Assembly: GCF_000812875.1 (NCBI RefSeq)
Contig: NZ_JSYK01000003.1
Location: 434,001 to 498,000 of the forward strand
Length of the DNA stretch: 64,000 bases
Reading direction: 5' to 3'
Source: Kaistella solincola
Lineage (GTDB): Bacteria > Bacteroidota > Bacteroidia > Flavobacteriales > Weeksellaceae
Positions 44,956 through 53,976 of the stretch are shown one piece after another. Numbering within the stretch: position 1 is the stretch's first letter; each line of letters begins with the position of its first letter. Position numbers and translations under genes: made by a program. The notes beneath the pieces were generated by a model, which saw only the letters and a program-made list of their open reading frames with translations, was not told the DNA's origin and searched no databases.

Positions 44956-46485
44956 ATGAATCAGGCAGGAAATACCAAAAGCTTCTGGGAAAATCACATC
45001 AGCCCGGAAAAAACCAATGTGGACCACCAAAAATTTGATGTAATCATCATCGGCGCCGGAATTACGGGAATTACTTTAGCTAATGAATTACAGCAAAACG
45101 GCAAAAAGTGTTTAATCATTGAAAAAGAGCATCCTGGTTTCGGGACGACCGGCAGAACTACGGCGCATATCAATAATTTTTTCGATTCTTCCTACGATGA
45201 TGTCATCAGCAATTTCGGTGAAGACAATGCAAAAGTTTTAGCAGACGCGGCGAAGGAAACCGTGAAATACATCAAGCGAAATGTACAGAAATATGGCATT
45301 GCCTGCGAATTTGCCGAAGTTGATTTTTACCTTTTCAGCAGTGAAGAAAATCAGAATAAAAAGCTTGAGGACATTCTGGAAGCACACCAAAAAGTTGGTA
45401 TCGAAACAAAACCTACGCAAAATATTCCCTTTAACCTTCCGTTTGTAAAAGCTGTTGAAATCCACGGTCAGGCACAGTTTCATCCTTTAAAATACATCAG
45501 AGCTCTTTTAAAAGAATATGAGAAAAAAGGTGGAAAAATTTTAAACCAAACTCAGGTTAAGGATTGTACAGAAGAAAACGACGTTGTAAAAGTGGAAACT
45601 TCAGACGGAAAAACCTTTGAAGCAAAATCGGTGGTTTGGGCTACACACCACGCCACGGGTGACAGCCGCTTTAATCTACTTGTAGCGCCATACCGAAGTT
45701 ATGCGATGAGCGCGAAGCTTTCCGGTCCGCCAAGCAAATTAGCGCAAACAGCTGACCTGGAAGAGCCATATCATTACCTGCGTTACCACAAATCCGACAA
45801 CCAATATTATTTGATTGCGGGCGGATTTGACCATAAAACCGGTGAAGAACCGGATACCGAAAACCGTTTTAAAGAACTTGAAAAGTATGTGCGCGACCGC
45901 ATAAAATTTGAGCATATCGAAAACCAATGGTCAGCGCAGTATTATATTCCGGCGGACGGTTTGCCGTACATCGGGAAGATGCCGGGCGAAGAAAACATTT
46001 ACCTGTGCACCGGCTATAACGGAAACGGAATGAACTTCGGAACAATGGTTTCATTAATTATCCCGGATTTAATAAATGGTGTAGAAACTGACCTTTCAAA
46101 AATGCTGTCTCCGTCGCGCATTAAACCTGTCGCGAGCGCGAAGCAGGTAATTAAAGAAAATGTGGACACCGTTTCCAACCTTATAAAAGACCGTTTTAAT
46201 CCTGACGAAATTTCAGATTTAGACCAAATTCCAAACGATGAAGGAAAGCTTGCAGATGTTGATGGTGACGCGTGCGCAGTATATCGGGATAAAAGTGGCT
46301 CACTGCATTTCTTCGATGCGAAATGTACGCACATGGGCTGCCACGTGCAATGGAACCCAAGCGAAAAATCCTGGGATTGCCCGTGCCACGGCTCACGTTT
46401 CGACGCGCTGGGAAAAGTGCTGATTGGTCCGGCGCTGAAAGATTTAGAACAGATAAATGCGGCACACGATAAAAATCATAAATAG
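44956..46485 (+). CDS. FAD-dependent oxidoreductase fused to a Rieske domain
   Basis: This 509-residue two-part protein has an N-terminal DAO-type flavoprotein domain (FAD loop IIIGAGITGIT near residues 31-41; GFGTTGRTTAHI; LCTGYNGNGMNFG near 355). A C-terminal Rieske [2Fe-2S] domain follows, with CTHMGCH (from 457) and CPCHGSRFDA (from 475). A linker of about 60 residues joins them. Electrons probably pass between flavin and the iron-sulfur centre; the substrate is unknown. No signal peptide or Tat motif is seen. An SDR gene follows 74 bases later on the same strand. Confidence 0.93.
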   Translation: MNQAGNTKSFWENHISPEKTNVDHQKFDVIIIGAGITGITLANELQQNGKKCLIIEKEHPGFGTTGRTTAHINNFFDSSYDDVISNFGEDNAKVLADAAKETVKYIKRNVQKYGIACEFAEVDFYLFSSEENQNKKLEDILEAHQKVGIETKPTQNIPFNLPFVKAVEIHGQAQFHPLKYIRALLKEYEKKGGKILNQTQVKDCTEENDVVKVETSDGKTFEAKSVVWATHHATGDSRFNLLVAPYRSYAMSAKLSGPPSKLAQTADLEEPYHYLRYHKSDNQYYLIAGGFDHKTGEEPDTENRFKELEKYVRDRIKFEHIENQWSAQYYIPADGLPYIGKMPGEENIYLCTGYNGNGMNFGTMVSLIIPDLINGVETDLSKMLSPSRIKPVASAKQVIKENVDTVSNLIKDRFNPDEISDLDQIPNDEGKLADVDGDACAVYRDKSGSLHFFDAKCTHMGCHVQWNPSEKSWDCPCHGSRFDALGKVLIGPALKDLEQINAAHDKNHK

Positions 46486-46559
46486 CTGAATTTTAACCTA
46501 CATCAACGTCCAACCATTTATATAGCGGTAAATTTGAGTAAATCTTAAAACAATTTATT

Positions 46560-47315
46560 ATGAAAAAGTTACAGGATAAAGTCGCAATTATTACAGGCGC
46601 CGGATCTGGAATTGGACAAGCAACCGCATTGCTTTTCGCGAAAGAAGGTGCAAAAGTGACGGTGAGTGACATTAATGAAGAGCACGGAAATGAAGTGGTG
46701 GAAATGATAAAGAAAGAAGGTGGTGAAGCACTTTTTGTAAAAGCAGATTCTGCTAATATCGAAGATCACAAACGACTGGTTAAAGAAACGGTAGAAAAAT
46801 TCGGTGGACTGCATATCGCGGTAAATAACGCCGGAATTGGTGGTGAAAGCAATAAAGTAGGAGATATGTCAACCGAAGGTTGGGAAAAAGTAATTTCGAT
46901 CAACTTATCCGGAGTTTTCTACGGCATGAAATATCAGATTCCCGAAATGCTGAAATCAGGGAAAGGAAGTATCATTAATATTTCTTCCATTTTGGGGCAA
47001 GCTGGTTTCGGTGGTTCTGCCGGTTATGTTGCCGCGAAGCACGGCGTCGTAGGTTTAACGAAAACTGCGGCGTGGGATTATGGTAAAGATAATTTGCGTG
47101 TAAACGCTATCGGGCCAGGATTTATTTACACCGGATTGGTCAGTGAAGAAACTATGGGTAAAGAGGCGCTGAATATGCTGGAAGGCAAACACGCTTTCGG
47201 GCGCTTAGGTCAGCCGGAGGAAATCGCCAACATGTGTCTTTTCCTTGCTTCAGATGACGCTTCATTTGTCACCGGAAGTTATTACGCGGTGGACGGCGGT
47301 TACCTCGCTGTTTAA
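46560..47315 (+). CDS. Short-chain dehydrogenase/reductase
   Basis: This 251-residue classical SDR has the cofactor motif TGAGSGIGQA (11-20), an acidic residue after strand 2 (SDINEEHG) that favours NAD over NADP, NNAG, the catalytic Ser in INISSILG, and YVAAK with Tyr156 and Lys160. The C-terminal GSYYAVDGGYLAV is the usual ending. The substrate is unknown. It follows the FAD/Rieske gene and may be co-transcribed, since no terminator is seen between them. Confidence 0.93.
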   Translation: MKKLQDKVAIITGAGSGIGQATALLFAKEGAKVTVSDINEEHGNEVVEMIKKEGGEALFVKADSANIEDHKRLVKETVEKFGGLHIAVNNAGIGGESNKVGDMSTEGWEKVISINLSGVFYGMKYQIPEMLKSGKGSIINISSILGQAGFGGSAGYVAAKHGVVGLTKTAAWDYGKDNLRVNAIGPGFIYTGLVSEETMGKEALNMLEGKHAFGRLGQPEEIANMCLFLASDDASFVTGSYYAVDGGYLAV

Positions 47316-47336
47316 AAAACCTTTTAGAAAATTGAA

Positions 47337-47366
47337 AAATCAGGCTGTTCATGCCTGATTTTTTTT
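47337..47366 (+). terminator. Terminator of the SDR gene
   Basis: AATCAGGC and GCCTGATT pair around TGTTCAT, followed by a T-tract. Confidence 0.8.
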
Positions 47367-47514
47367 GGCTTAATGAGTTCAATTAAAATTTAAAAAAGAA
47401 AAAAATGCTGTCTTTAAGCGGAATTTTTTGAAAATTTTTAAAACAGAAAAATTCCGTGCTTTAGCAGCAAATTTTTGAAAAATTTAGACTGAAAAAAATG
47501 CCCTTTTAACGCCT

Positions 47515-47544
47515 AAAAAAAGTCCCGCAAAAAACGGGACTTTC
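47515..47544 (-). terminator. Terminator of the TonB-dependent receptor gene
   Basis: AAAGTCCCG and CGGGACTTT pair around CAAAAAA, 21 bases beyond the stop codon on the minus strand. Between this and the SDR terminator are three copies of the recurring GGC/GCC motif. Confidence 0.8.
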
Positions 47545-47564
47545 ATTATAATTTAATTCATCAA

Positions 47565-50132
47565 TTACATTGGTGGACCTTGTTCTTCGTCACCGGCTGT
47601 ATTGCTGTTAATGTCTTTTTTACGTTTCGGACCATCCACTTTATCACCTTGCTTGAAACGGTAGCTCAGTGAAATGCTGAACTGGCGCGGCTGCCACTGC
47701 ATAAAGCTGTACTGCGAATACGTTGGCGTGGTGGTTAAATTCTCACGCGTTCTGGTGTTGAAAATGTCCTGAATGTTGAAGGAAATTGTGCCGTCGCCTT
47801 TCCAAATGGTTTGGCTCGCACCAAGATTCACAGCATACATTGGCTCTCTGGTTTGCGAAACGGTATTTTCAGCACCACGATAGAAGCCCTGGATTTGGAA
47901 ACTTGTAGTTTTTGTTGGTTTGAAAGTACTTGTCAAACGGAATCTGGTAGAAAATCCGTCTCCGGAGAAATCGAAATTTTCATAAGAACCCTCGTTTTTA
48001 TATCCGTAAAGATCTGCACTCGCCATCAATTTCCACCATTTGAACGGATCAAAAGTCGCATTGATGTCTACACCATATTGTGTTTCTGTACCAGCGTTCA
48101 CCGGCATGGTGTAAATTACGGTATTTCCATCTGCGTTCAGGCCGCTGTATTGGTAGAAGTTAACTTCGTCCTCAGACTTTTTGTAATATAAAGTTGGGTT
48201 AAAAGTCACCTTGCTTTTCGATAAGCTGTAACCTAATTCGAAAGAGTTTTCGTAAGTCGGGTTCAAATCCGGATTTCCGCTGAATAAGTTTCTGTTGTTA
48301 TTATACGACATAAACGGAATTAGGAAAAACGAGCGCGGACGGTTGATTCTTCGGGAATAATTTAAAAGCAACTGATTGTTTTTGTTTAAATCATAGCTTA
48401 AAAATGCACTCGGGAAGAATTTAAGATAATTCTTATCAACACTGATTTTTTCAGCATCGCTTACACGCTGGAAATCTACGCTGATGTCCGTATTTTCAGC
48501 TCTTAAACCCAATTGATAACCGAAATTATTGATTTTGCTTTTGAACTGTGCGTAACCTGCAAGCACGTTTTCGTTATAAGAAGTGGTACTGGTGAAATTT
48601 GGTAAAATTTCTACCGGACCATTATTTCTGCTCTCGTCTACGAAGTAATCGTAATCGTTTTTGTTCGCATCGAAACGCGCCCCCGCTTCAATTTTAGATG
48701 ATTCACCAATCGGCAATTCATAATCTGCTTTTGCTAAATATTTGGTGTTATCCGAAGTGGTAAGAATGTTATTAAAACTGCTTGTAGCAACGTCAAATTC
48801 ATTATCATAACCGTTTTCTGTAATGTAAGACGTTCCGTCGCTTTTGCTTTTCTGATAACTTCCCGCCAAAGAGATTGCCTGGCCGTTATCGTCGATTTTT
48901 AAGTCGTAACCCAAATCTCCCTGGAAAGAGTTGTTTACGCTGTTTCCGGTATTCAAACGGTTGGTAAACTGTTCCTCAATAGTGTACGGCACGTTTGGAT
49001 AAGTTGCACTGTTGCGGTCTTTTTTAATAACGCTGTCGAAGTAATTGGTTTCGCCTGTAGATTCATTATTGAAAGTTCGAAACATTACCGACGCATTTAG
49101 CGAAGATTTGTCGGTTAAATCAACCACAAATCCTGTCGTTACGTTGTAATTTTTATTTTCACCATCGTTGCTTCCGCGCTGAATGGATTTCATTGAAAAA
49201 CCGTCGTTCAATCCTGCAGGATCGAGGAAAGAATTAAATTCGGAATTATTTTGAGATTTATTTCTGCTGTAGCCGCCGCCACCATTGATGTAATACGTCC
49301 AGGCGCCTTTTCTCCAGCTTAAATTGGTATTCAAACGCGTTGTCGGCAAATAACCAACAGTTCCTTCAACACTACCGTTAAAACCAACTTTTTTTGATTT
49401 TTTCAGAATGATATTCAGGATTCCCGCAGTTCCGCTCGCTTCGTATTTTGACGACGGATTTGTAATTACCTCGATTCTTTCAATCTGGTCTGCTGGTATA
49501 GACTGTAATGCGTTAGCACCGTCATCAATTCCTAACATTGAGGAAGGTTTTCCGTTAATCAAAAATCTGATATTGGAATTTCCACGCATGGAAACGGTTC
49601 CGTCTGTATCAACATCCACGGAAGGTACGTTTGCTAAAACATCCTGAAGATTTCCGCCTTTTGCTACGATGTCCAAAGATGGATCATACACTTTTTTATC
49701 GATTTCCACGCGGTAAGCTTTGGTCGCCTGCGCGGTAATTACAACACCCTGAATGTCTGAAGTTTTGGTGTTGGTGATGGAAGCTTCCGGCTGCACGGTA
49801 AAGTTTCCGAGGTTGCCCGATGTAGAAATTTGCTTGTTAAGCGTTGATTTTTTAAAATCGATAGCTTCAACGATAATGTCGTAGTTTCCGGGAGTTAAAG
49901 CGATTTGGAAAGCGCCCTGTTCATCTGCCAAAGTGGCATCGCTGAACATTTTGTTCGCTTTGTTGCTGAAAGTTACTGATGCGTAAGGCACTGCCGCGTT
50001 TTGCGGTCCTACTACTTTTCCGCTTACGTTTATTTTTTCCTGTGCAAAAGCTAAACTTGCTGCACCTAAAACGAAAGCTAGTCCTAAAGTTCGTTTCTTA
50101 ATGATGGATGAAATCTCAATCCTGTTCCTCAT
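47565..50132 (-). CDS. TonB-dependent outer-membrane receptor
   Basis: This 855-residue receptor has a signal peptide (ending near LAFAQ), a carboxypeptidase-regulatory-like beta domain (about 35-110), a plug domain (about 130-250, with GNLQDVLANVPSV and RIEVITNPSSKYEA), and a long beta-barrel closing with SISLSYRF. The tail after the barrel is charged (GPKRKKDINS). The barrel type is the OMP_b-brl_3 class common in Bacteroidota. It imports an unknown ligand using TonB energy. No SusD gene is adjacent, so it is not a classical SusCD pair. Confidence 0.93.
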   Translation of the reverse strand: MRNRIEISSIIKKRTLGLAFVLGAASLAFAQEKINVSGKVVGPQNAAVPYASVTFSNKANKMFSDATLADEQGAFQIALTPGNYDIIVEAIDFKKSTLNKQISTSGNLGNFTVQPEASITNTKTSDIQGVVITAQATKAYRVEIDKKVYDPSLDIVAKGGNLQDVLANVPSVDVDTDGTVSMRGNSNIRFLINGKPSSMLGIDDGANALQSIPADQIERIEVITNPSSKYEASGTAGILNIILKKSKKVGFNGSVEGTVGYLPTTRLNTNLSWRKGAWTYYINGGGGYSRNKSQNNSEFNSFLDPAGLNDGFSMKSIQRGSNDGENKNYNVTTGFVVDLTDKSSLNASVMFRTFNNESTGETNYFDSVIKKDRNSATYPNVPYTIEEQFTNRLNTGNSVNNSFQGDLGYDLKIDDNGQAISLAGSYQKSKSDGTSYITENGYDNEFDVATSSFNNILTTSDNTKYLAKADYELPIGESSKIEAGARFDANKNDYDYFVDESRNNGPVEILPNFTSTTSYNENVLAGYAQFKSKINNFGYQLGLRAENTDISVDFQRVSDAEKISVDKNYLKFFPSAFLSYDLNKNNQLLLNYSRRINRPRSFFLIPFMSYNNNRNLFSGNPDLNPTYENSFELGYSLSKSKVTFNPTLYYKKSEDEVNFYQYSGLNADGNTVIYTMPVNAGTETQYGVDINATFDPFKWWKLMASADLYGYKNEGSYENFDFSGDGFSTRFRLTSTFKPTKTTSFQIQGFYRGAENTVSQTREPMYAVNLGASQTIWKGDGTISFNIQDIFNTRTRENLTTTPTYSQYSFMQWQPRQFSISLSYRFKQGDKVDGPKRKKDINSNTAGDEEQGPPM

Positions 50133-50253
50133 AATATTAGTTTATCCTTGTACTGATTACTTATTTCTATAAAAGTTAAAATAAATGTTTGTTTGAAAAT
50201 TATCAAATTCAAAAAAAAACGGCTTAAAACACCGAAATTTCTCATTTTTTAAA

Positions 50254-51291
50254 TTATCTGATGTTTTTAGAATTCAACCACTGTTGATAATCCTTCGCGT
50301 TTTTTGCGTGTTCGGTGTCACTTGCGGTGAAGCGGTGAAAACCAAGCCTGTCAGGATCTGCCGCCATGAAAATAAAATCATTTTTTTCAGCATTCAAAAC
50401 CGCGTCTACCGAATTTTTATCGACCATACAAATTGGTCCCGGCGGAATACCCGCTGAAAAGTAGGTGTTGTATGGCGAAGCTTCGCGCAAATGCTTATAT
50501 AAAACCCTTTTTATCGGAGTTCCTTCGAAATTATTCGCCTTGTTTACCGCGTAAATTACCGTCGGATCACTTTGCAGTTTCATACCTTTTCGGTGGCGGT
50601 TCAAATATAATCCTGCAACGGTTTTCATTTCATCCGGTTTACCTCCGGTTTCTTTGTAAACCAGCGATGCGAGGGCATAAATTTGGTCTCTGCTTAAACC
50701 GAGTTGCTTTTCTTTTGCTTTTCTTTCCGGAGTCCAGAAATCGTTATACTCATCTTCGAATTTCTTAAAAAATACTTCCGGCGTCACGGTCCAGAAAAAG
50801 TTATAGGTGTCGATGAAGAAATATTTTTTCAGATCTTCGGCGTTATTTAAACCTTTGTCTGCCGCAATTTTATTTAAATCTTTTGCAAAACGTAAGGAAT
50901 CCAGCTCCGTTTTTTTTGCCACTTTTCCGATCATTTGGTAAACCGTAAAAAAATCCCCAATCCGGAAGGAATTTTCTGTTTGGTTCCCCGCTTTAATCAT
51001 ATTTACCAAATGCGTATTGTCTGTTCCGGTTTCAATTTTATAACGTCCGGCTTGGAAAAAGCGGTCCATATTCTTGTTTCTGGCAACTTCCTCGAAATCT
51101 TCTTTATTCTTCAGGAAAGGCGAAATTGAATCTAAAATCGATTCAAAATTTGCGCTGTGCGGAATTAAAACATAGCCTTCTTTCACCACATTATTGCCGT
51201 AAAATTTCTGGTAATACTTGTAGCCGAAAAAACCGCCGACCACCAAAATCAGAATTGCAATAATTGAAATAATTCGCCCGTTTTGTTTCAT
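50254..51291 (-). CDS. mltG: Endolytic murein transglycosylase
   Basis: MltG cuts nascent glycan strands and sets their length. The 345-residue protein has one N-terminal transmembrane helix (about 9-26), a LysM-like region, and the YceG catalytic region with ASLVYKETGG, whose Glu matches the E. coli catalytic Glu. KLQSDPTVIYA and SPYNTY...GIPPGPI follow as usual. It lies 15 bases downstream of dapF on the same strand, and the two make one operon of cell-wall genes. Confidence 0.94.
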   Translation of the reverse strand: MKQNGRIISIIAILILVVGGFFGYKYYQKFYGNNVVKEGYVLIPHSANFESILDSISPFLKNKEDFEEVARNKNMDRFFQAGRYKIETGTDNTHLVNMIKAGNQTENSFRIGDFFTVYQMIGKVAKKTELDSLRFAKDLNKIAADKGLNNAEDLKKYFFIDTYNFFWTVTPEVFFKKFEDEYNDFWTPERKAKEKQLGLSRDQIYALASLVYKETGGKPDEMKTVAGLYLNRHRKGMKLQSDPTVIYAVNKANNFEGTPIKRVLYKHLREASPYNTYFSAGIPPGPICMVDKNSVDAVLNAEKNDFIFMAADPDRLGFHRFTASDTEHAKNAKDYQQWLNSKNIR

Positions 51292-51306
51292 TTTTTTGTT
51301 GATATC

Positions 51307-52083
51307 TTATAAATCGAATTTTCCTTTAAAAACCTGTTTTGCAGGACCTTCGAGCCAAATATTTTTAAAGCCTTCACCGTCACGTTCCGCATAAACTTTC
51401 AGGTTTCCACCTAAAACTTTCACCTTCACCGAGGGCAATTTTTTATCTTTCAGGAAAACCAGTGCTGCTGCGGTAGCGCCTGTCCCACAGCTGAAAGTTT
51501 CATCCTCCACGCCGCGCTCGTAGGTTCGGATGAAAATTTCGTTATCCGCAACTTTTTGCACGAAATTTACATTGATTCCTTCCTCACAATAAGACGCTGA
51601 ATTTCGGATTTTGTTACCCTTTTCCAAAACTTTATAATCTTTTAACATTTCTACAAACGTCACGAAATGGGGCGAACCTGTATTTAGCTCAAAATCACCA
51701 TCAATTTTTTTAATGGAATCCACATCGATCATTTTAAGTTTAACCGTTCCGTTGTGAATTTCGGCTTCATGTAAACCATCGATGGCGTTAAAAGTGGTGT
51801 GATTCTCGAAAATATCCAGAAAGTGCGCGAAAGCCACGAGACAGCGGCCGCCGTTCCCGCACATGGTGCTTTCATTTCCATCGGAGTTGTAATACACCAT
51901 TTTGAAATCCGCTTTGGGATCGTTTTCAAGCAGAATAAGTCCGTCGCCACCGATGCCGAAGCGTCGGTCGCATAAATTTTCGATGATTTCGCGCTCTTTC
52001 GGGAAAATAAGATCGCGGTTATCGATCATGACAAAGTCATTTCCGGTGCCCTGATATTTAAAAAATTCGATGGTATTTTGCAT
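51307..52083 (-). CDS. dapF: Diaminopimelate epimerase
   Basis: DapF converts LL- to meso-diaminopimelate for lysine and peptidoglycan. The two active-site Cys are Cys75 in MCGNGGR and one near residue 199 in FSCGTGAT. YQGTGNDFVMID opens the protein. The start is ATG 52083 (258 residues): an earlier in-frame TTG at 52122 lies within the -7 box TATCTTTG at 52120-52127 and cannot be translated from that promoter. mltG follows after 15 bases. Confidence 0.96.
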   Translation of the reverse strand: MQNTIEFFKYQGTGNDFVMIDNRDLIFPKEREIIENLCDRRFGIGGDGLILLENDPKADFKMVYYNSDGNESTMCGNGGRCLVAFAHFLDIFENHTTFNAIDGLHEAEIHNGTVKLKMIDVDSIKKIDGDFELNTGSPHFVTFVEMLKDYKVLEKGNKIRNSASYCEEGINVNFVQKVADNEIFIRTYERGVEDETFSCGTGATAAALVFLKDKKLPSVKVKVLGGNLKVYAERDGEGFKNIWLEGPAKQVFKGKFDL

Positions 52084-52119
52084 AAAAATTGTGGTTTTAA
52101 GCCCGAAATTTTGGGATTG

Positions 52120-52127
52120 CAAAGATA
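52120..52127 (-). promoter_or_regulatory. -7 promoter box of dapF-mltG
   Basis: On the minus strand this is TATCTTTG, an exact match, 36 bases before ATG 52083. It decides the start of dapF by excluding the upstream TTG. Confidence 0.65.
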
Positions 52128-52168
52128 CTCAATTCTTTATCAAAAGCCGAGCAGACGCATAGATTTCG

Positions 52169-52840
52169 TCAGTTGGCGTGATTGGCTTTAGGAGCCTTTT
52201 TCCATTCGATCAGGCCGGCGATGGCCATCACTGTAAAAACTACGTACTGAATAGAAGTGATTCCCAAACCTTTGTAAATCATCATCGGAATGCAGATAAT
52301 GTCGCCGATGATCCAGAAAATCCAGTTTTCGATTTTGCGTTTTGCCATGAGCCACATTCCGACGAGGAAGATTGCCGTAGTGAAAACATCCAGCCAGTTC
52401 GCCCAATCTAAATGATATAAACCAAGTTGCACGTTTTGCATCGAAAATTTGTTGTCTATGAACGGCTTGTAATAATAAACCAAAGTGACGAGAATTAAAC
52501 TCAGCGCAAATAAAATTCCGGCAAAAAACCACTCTTTTTTTGTAGCCCAGGAAACGTCAACATGAATGTGATCTTCGGAGCTTTTAGACCAAAGAATCCA
52601 GCCGTAGATGCTCATCACGGTGTAATAAAAATTGATCATCATATCGCCGAGCAAACCGAATTTGAACAGAATATAAACGTATAAAACCGTAGAAATTATC
52701 CCGGTCGGATAAACCCAAATATTTTTTTTAATTGAAAAATATACGCTTAAAACACCGAAAATTGTCGCAATGGCTTCGAGTGCAATTTGAAAATTATCGT
52801 AGGATTCGTAAGGTTTCAGGAAGAGTTCGTAGAAATTCAT
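52169..52840 (-). CDS. pnuC: Nicotinamide riboside transporter PnuC
   Basis: PnuC imports nicotinamide riboside by facilitated diffusion for NAD synthesis. The 223-residue integral membrane protein has about seven helices and the family's landmarks: the early segment YPTGIISTVLYVYILFKFGL, the Trp-rich YGWILWSK, and the C-terminal NWIFWIIGDIICIPMMIYKG. The ATG at 52840 is preceded by an exact -7 box with five bases between. Some members transport related vitamins (thiamine, riboflavin), so the substrate remains an inference; no riboswitch is visible in the short leader. Confidence 0.9.
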   Translation of the reverse strand: MNFYELFLKPYESYDNFQIALEAIATIFGVLSVYFSIKKNIWVYPTGIISTVLYVYILFKFGLLGDMMINFYYTVMSIYGWILWSKSSEDHIHVDVSWATKKEWFFAGILFALSLILVTLVYYYKPFIDNKFSMQNVQLGLYHLDWANWLDVFTTAIFLVGMWLMAKRKIENWIFWIIGDIICIPMMIYKGLGITSIQYVVFTVMAIAGLIEWKKAPKANHAN

Positions 52841-52845
52841 GACTT

Positions 52846-52853
52846 CAAAGATA
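52846..52853 (-). promoter_or_regulatory. -7 promoter box of pnuC
   Basis: On the minus strand this reads TATCTTTG, an exact match, five bases before the pnuC ATG. A TTG lies 21 bases upstream, in the range for the -33 element. A nearly leaderless mRNA is predicted. Confidence 0.7.
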
Positions 52854-52910
52854 AGTTTTTAGAAAAATAAATTTCAACTTACGAACAGAATTCTAAATAG
52901 CTATAAAAGA

Positions 52911-52938
52911 AAAAATGCCGTTTTAGCGGCATATTTTT
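52911..52938 (-). terminator. Terminator of the rhodanese gene
   Basis: AATGCCG and CGGCATATT pair around TTTTAG, with T-tracts in the minus direction. The core is the same as the galE terminator. Confidence 0.7.
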
Positions 52939-52985
52939 ACTTTAAAAAGAACGCGTCATTTTTTCGGCGCATTTTGGGCATATTT

Positions 52986-53297
52986 TTATATTTTCTGGTT
53001 TAAACTTGCCCAACCGCCGCCATTGTGCACATCTGTAAAACCATTTTTCTGAAGGATGGTTTTCGCTGAAGCGCTGCGCATTCCGGAAGCACAACAGGTG
53101 ATAATGGTTTTATTTTTATCCTTCAGTTTGCCCAAATTATTTTCAAGCTGATCCACCGGGATATTCACCGAACCTTTAATATGTCCGCCTGCGTATTCGC
53201 CTTTGCTGCGCACATCTACGATTTTTGCACCGTTTTTTACCAGTTCGGCATAATCGGTTTTACTGAAACCCAAAAAATTATTAATTAGTTCTAACAT
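52986..53297 (-). CDS. Rhodanese-like domain protein
   Basis: This is a single-domain sulfurtransferase of 103 residues. The active-site loop is Cys69-Ala-Ser-Gly-Met-Arg74 (CX4R) after IDVR-like VDVRSKGEY and GHIKGSVNIP. It carries persulfide sulfur in the cytosol; the acceptor is unknown. The start is ATG 53297: an earlier in-frame TTG at 53330 is inside the -7 box. It follows a Crp-family gene on the same strand, separated by 70 bases that contain its own promoter. Confidence 0.92.
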   Translation of the reverse strand: MLELINNFLGFSKTDYAELVKNGAKIVDVRSKGEYAGGHIKGSVNIPVDQLENNLGKLKDKNKTIITCCASGMRSASAKTILQKNGFTDVHNGGGWASLNQKI

Positions 53298-53327
53298 TTT
53301 TTTAAAATTTAAGTTGTTTTGATGCAG

Positions 53328-53335
53328 CAAAAGTA
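53328..53335 (-). promoter_or_regulatory. -7 promoter box of the rhodanese gene
   Basis: On the minus strand this reads TACTTTTG, an exact TAnnTTTG match, 30 bases before ATG 53297. Confidence 0.6.
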
Positions 53336-53367
53336 CAGCATCAAAATGCGGCGTACCGTAATCTTTA

Positions 53368-53976
53368 TCACAGAAGCTGAATTTTGTTGCGCGAAAGCTT
53401 CAGAATTTTTTCTTTTTCCATTTGCTTTAAAACGCGGCTTGTGGCCTCGCGCGTAATGCCGAGCTCATCCGCGAGCTGCTGATGCGTCACCGAAATTTCT
53501 TTGGAATTATAAAGCTGCGCTTTCTGTCTGATGAGGTGCAGCAAACGCGCATCTGCTTTCTGAAAGGCCACGGAGTTCACCACATCCAGCAATTCTTCAA
53601 AACGCTTCTGATACAAATCGAAAATAAATGCCGTCCAGGCAGGATATTTTTTCACCCATTCTTTGGCTTTGTCTGTCGGAATCAGCATGATGTCTGCATC
53701 TTCTTCCACAATCGCTGTGATTTTTGAAGTTTCATTTTTCATTCCGGCCAGAATTGAAACGATGCAACTTTCGCCTGGCGTCAAATAATAAAGCAAAATT
53801 TCTCTGCCGTCTTCTTCGCTTCGGATTACTTTGATGCTGCCCGAAACCACCACCGGAATACTTTTGATATAAGCATCCATATTTACGATGGTTTCGCCGG
53901 CGGTAAAATGTTTCAGGTTTCCCGATGCTTCGATTTCCTTTACCAATTCTTCTTCAAAAATATCTTTTAAAATCAT
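53368..53976 (-). CDS. Crp/Fnr-family transcription regulator
   Basis: This 202-residue protein has an N-terminal cyclic-nucleotide-binding-type beta roll (about 10-115) and a C-terminal winged helix with LADELGITREATSRVLKQM (about 168-186). It has only one Cys (in PGESCIV), so it cannot hold an Fnr-type iron-sulfur cluster. The usual cAMP-binding Arg/Ser pair is not obvious, so the effector is unknown. The adjacent co-oriented rhodanese gene may be a target. Minus-strand TAACTTTA near its start is one base off the -7 consensus. Confidence 0.92.
   Translation of the reverse strand: MILKDIFEEELVKEIEASGNLKHFTAGETIVNMDAYIKSIPVVVSGSIKVIRSEEDGREILLYYLTPGESCIVSILAGMKNETSKITAIVEEDADIMLIPTDKAKEWVKKYPAWTAFIFDLYQKRFEELLDVVNSVAFQKADARLLHLIRQKAQLYNSKEISVTHQQLADELGITREATSRVLKQMEKEKILKLSRNKIQLL

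Noticed and set aside
47401-47520. CRISPR-like array from three spaced similar blocks
   Set aside because: The blocks are degenerate, unequal in length, spaced irregularly and AT-rich, and no cas gene is near. They belong to the recurring intergenic motif.
52084-52122. Upstream TTG start for dapF
   Set aside because: The TTG is part of the -7 promoter box and so would not be in the mRNA.
52841-52910. Riboswitch upstream of pnuC
   Set aside because: The -7 box ends five bases before the ATG, which leaves no leader to hold an aptamer.
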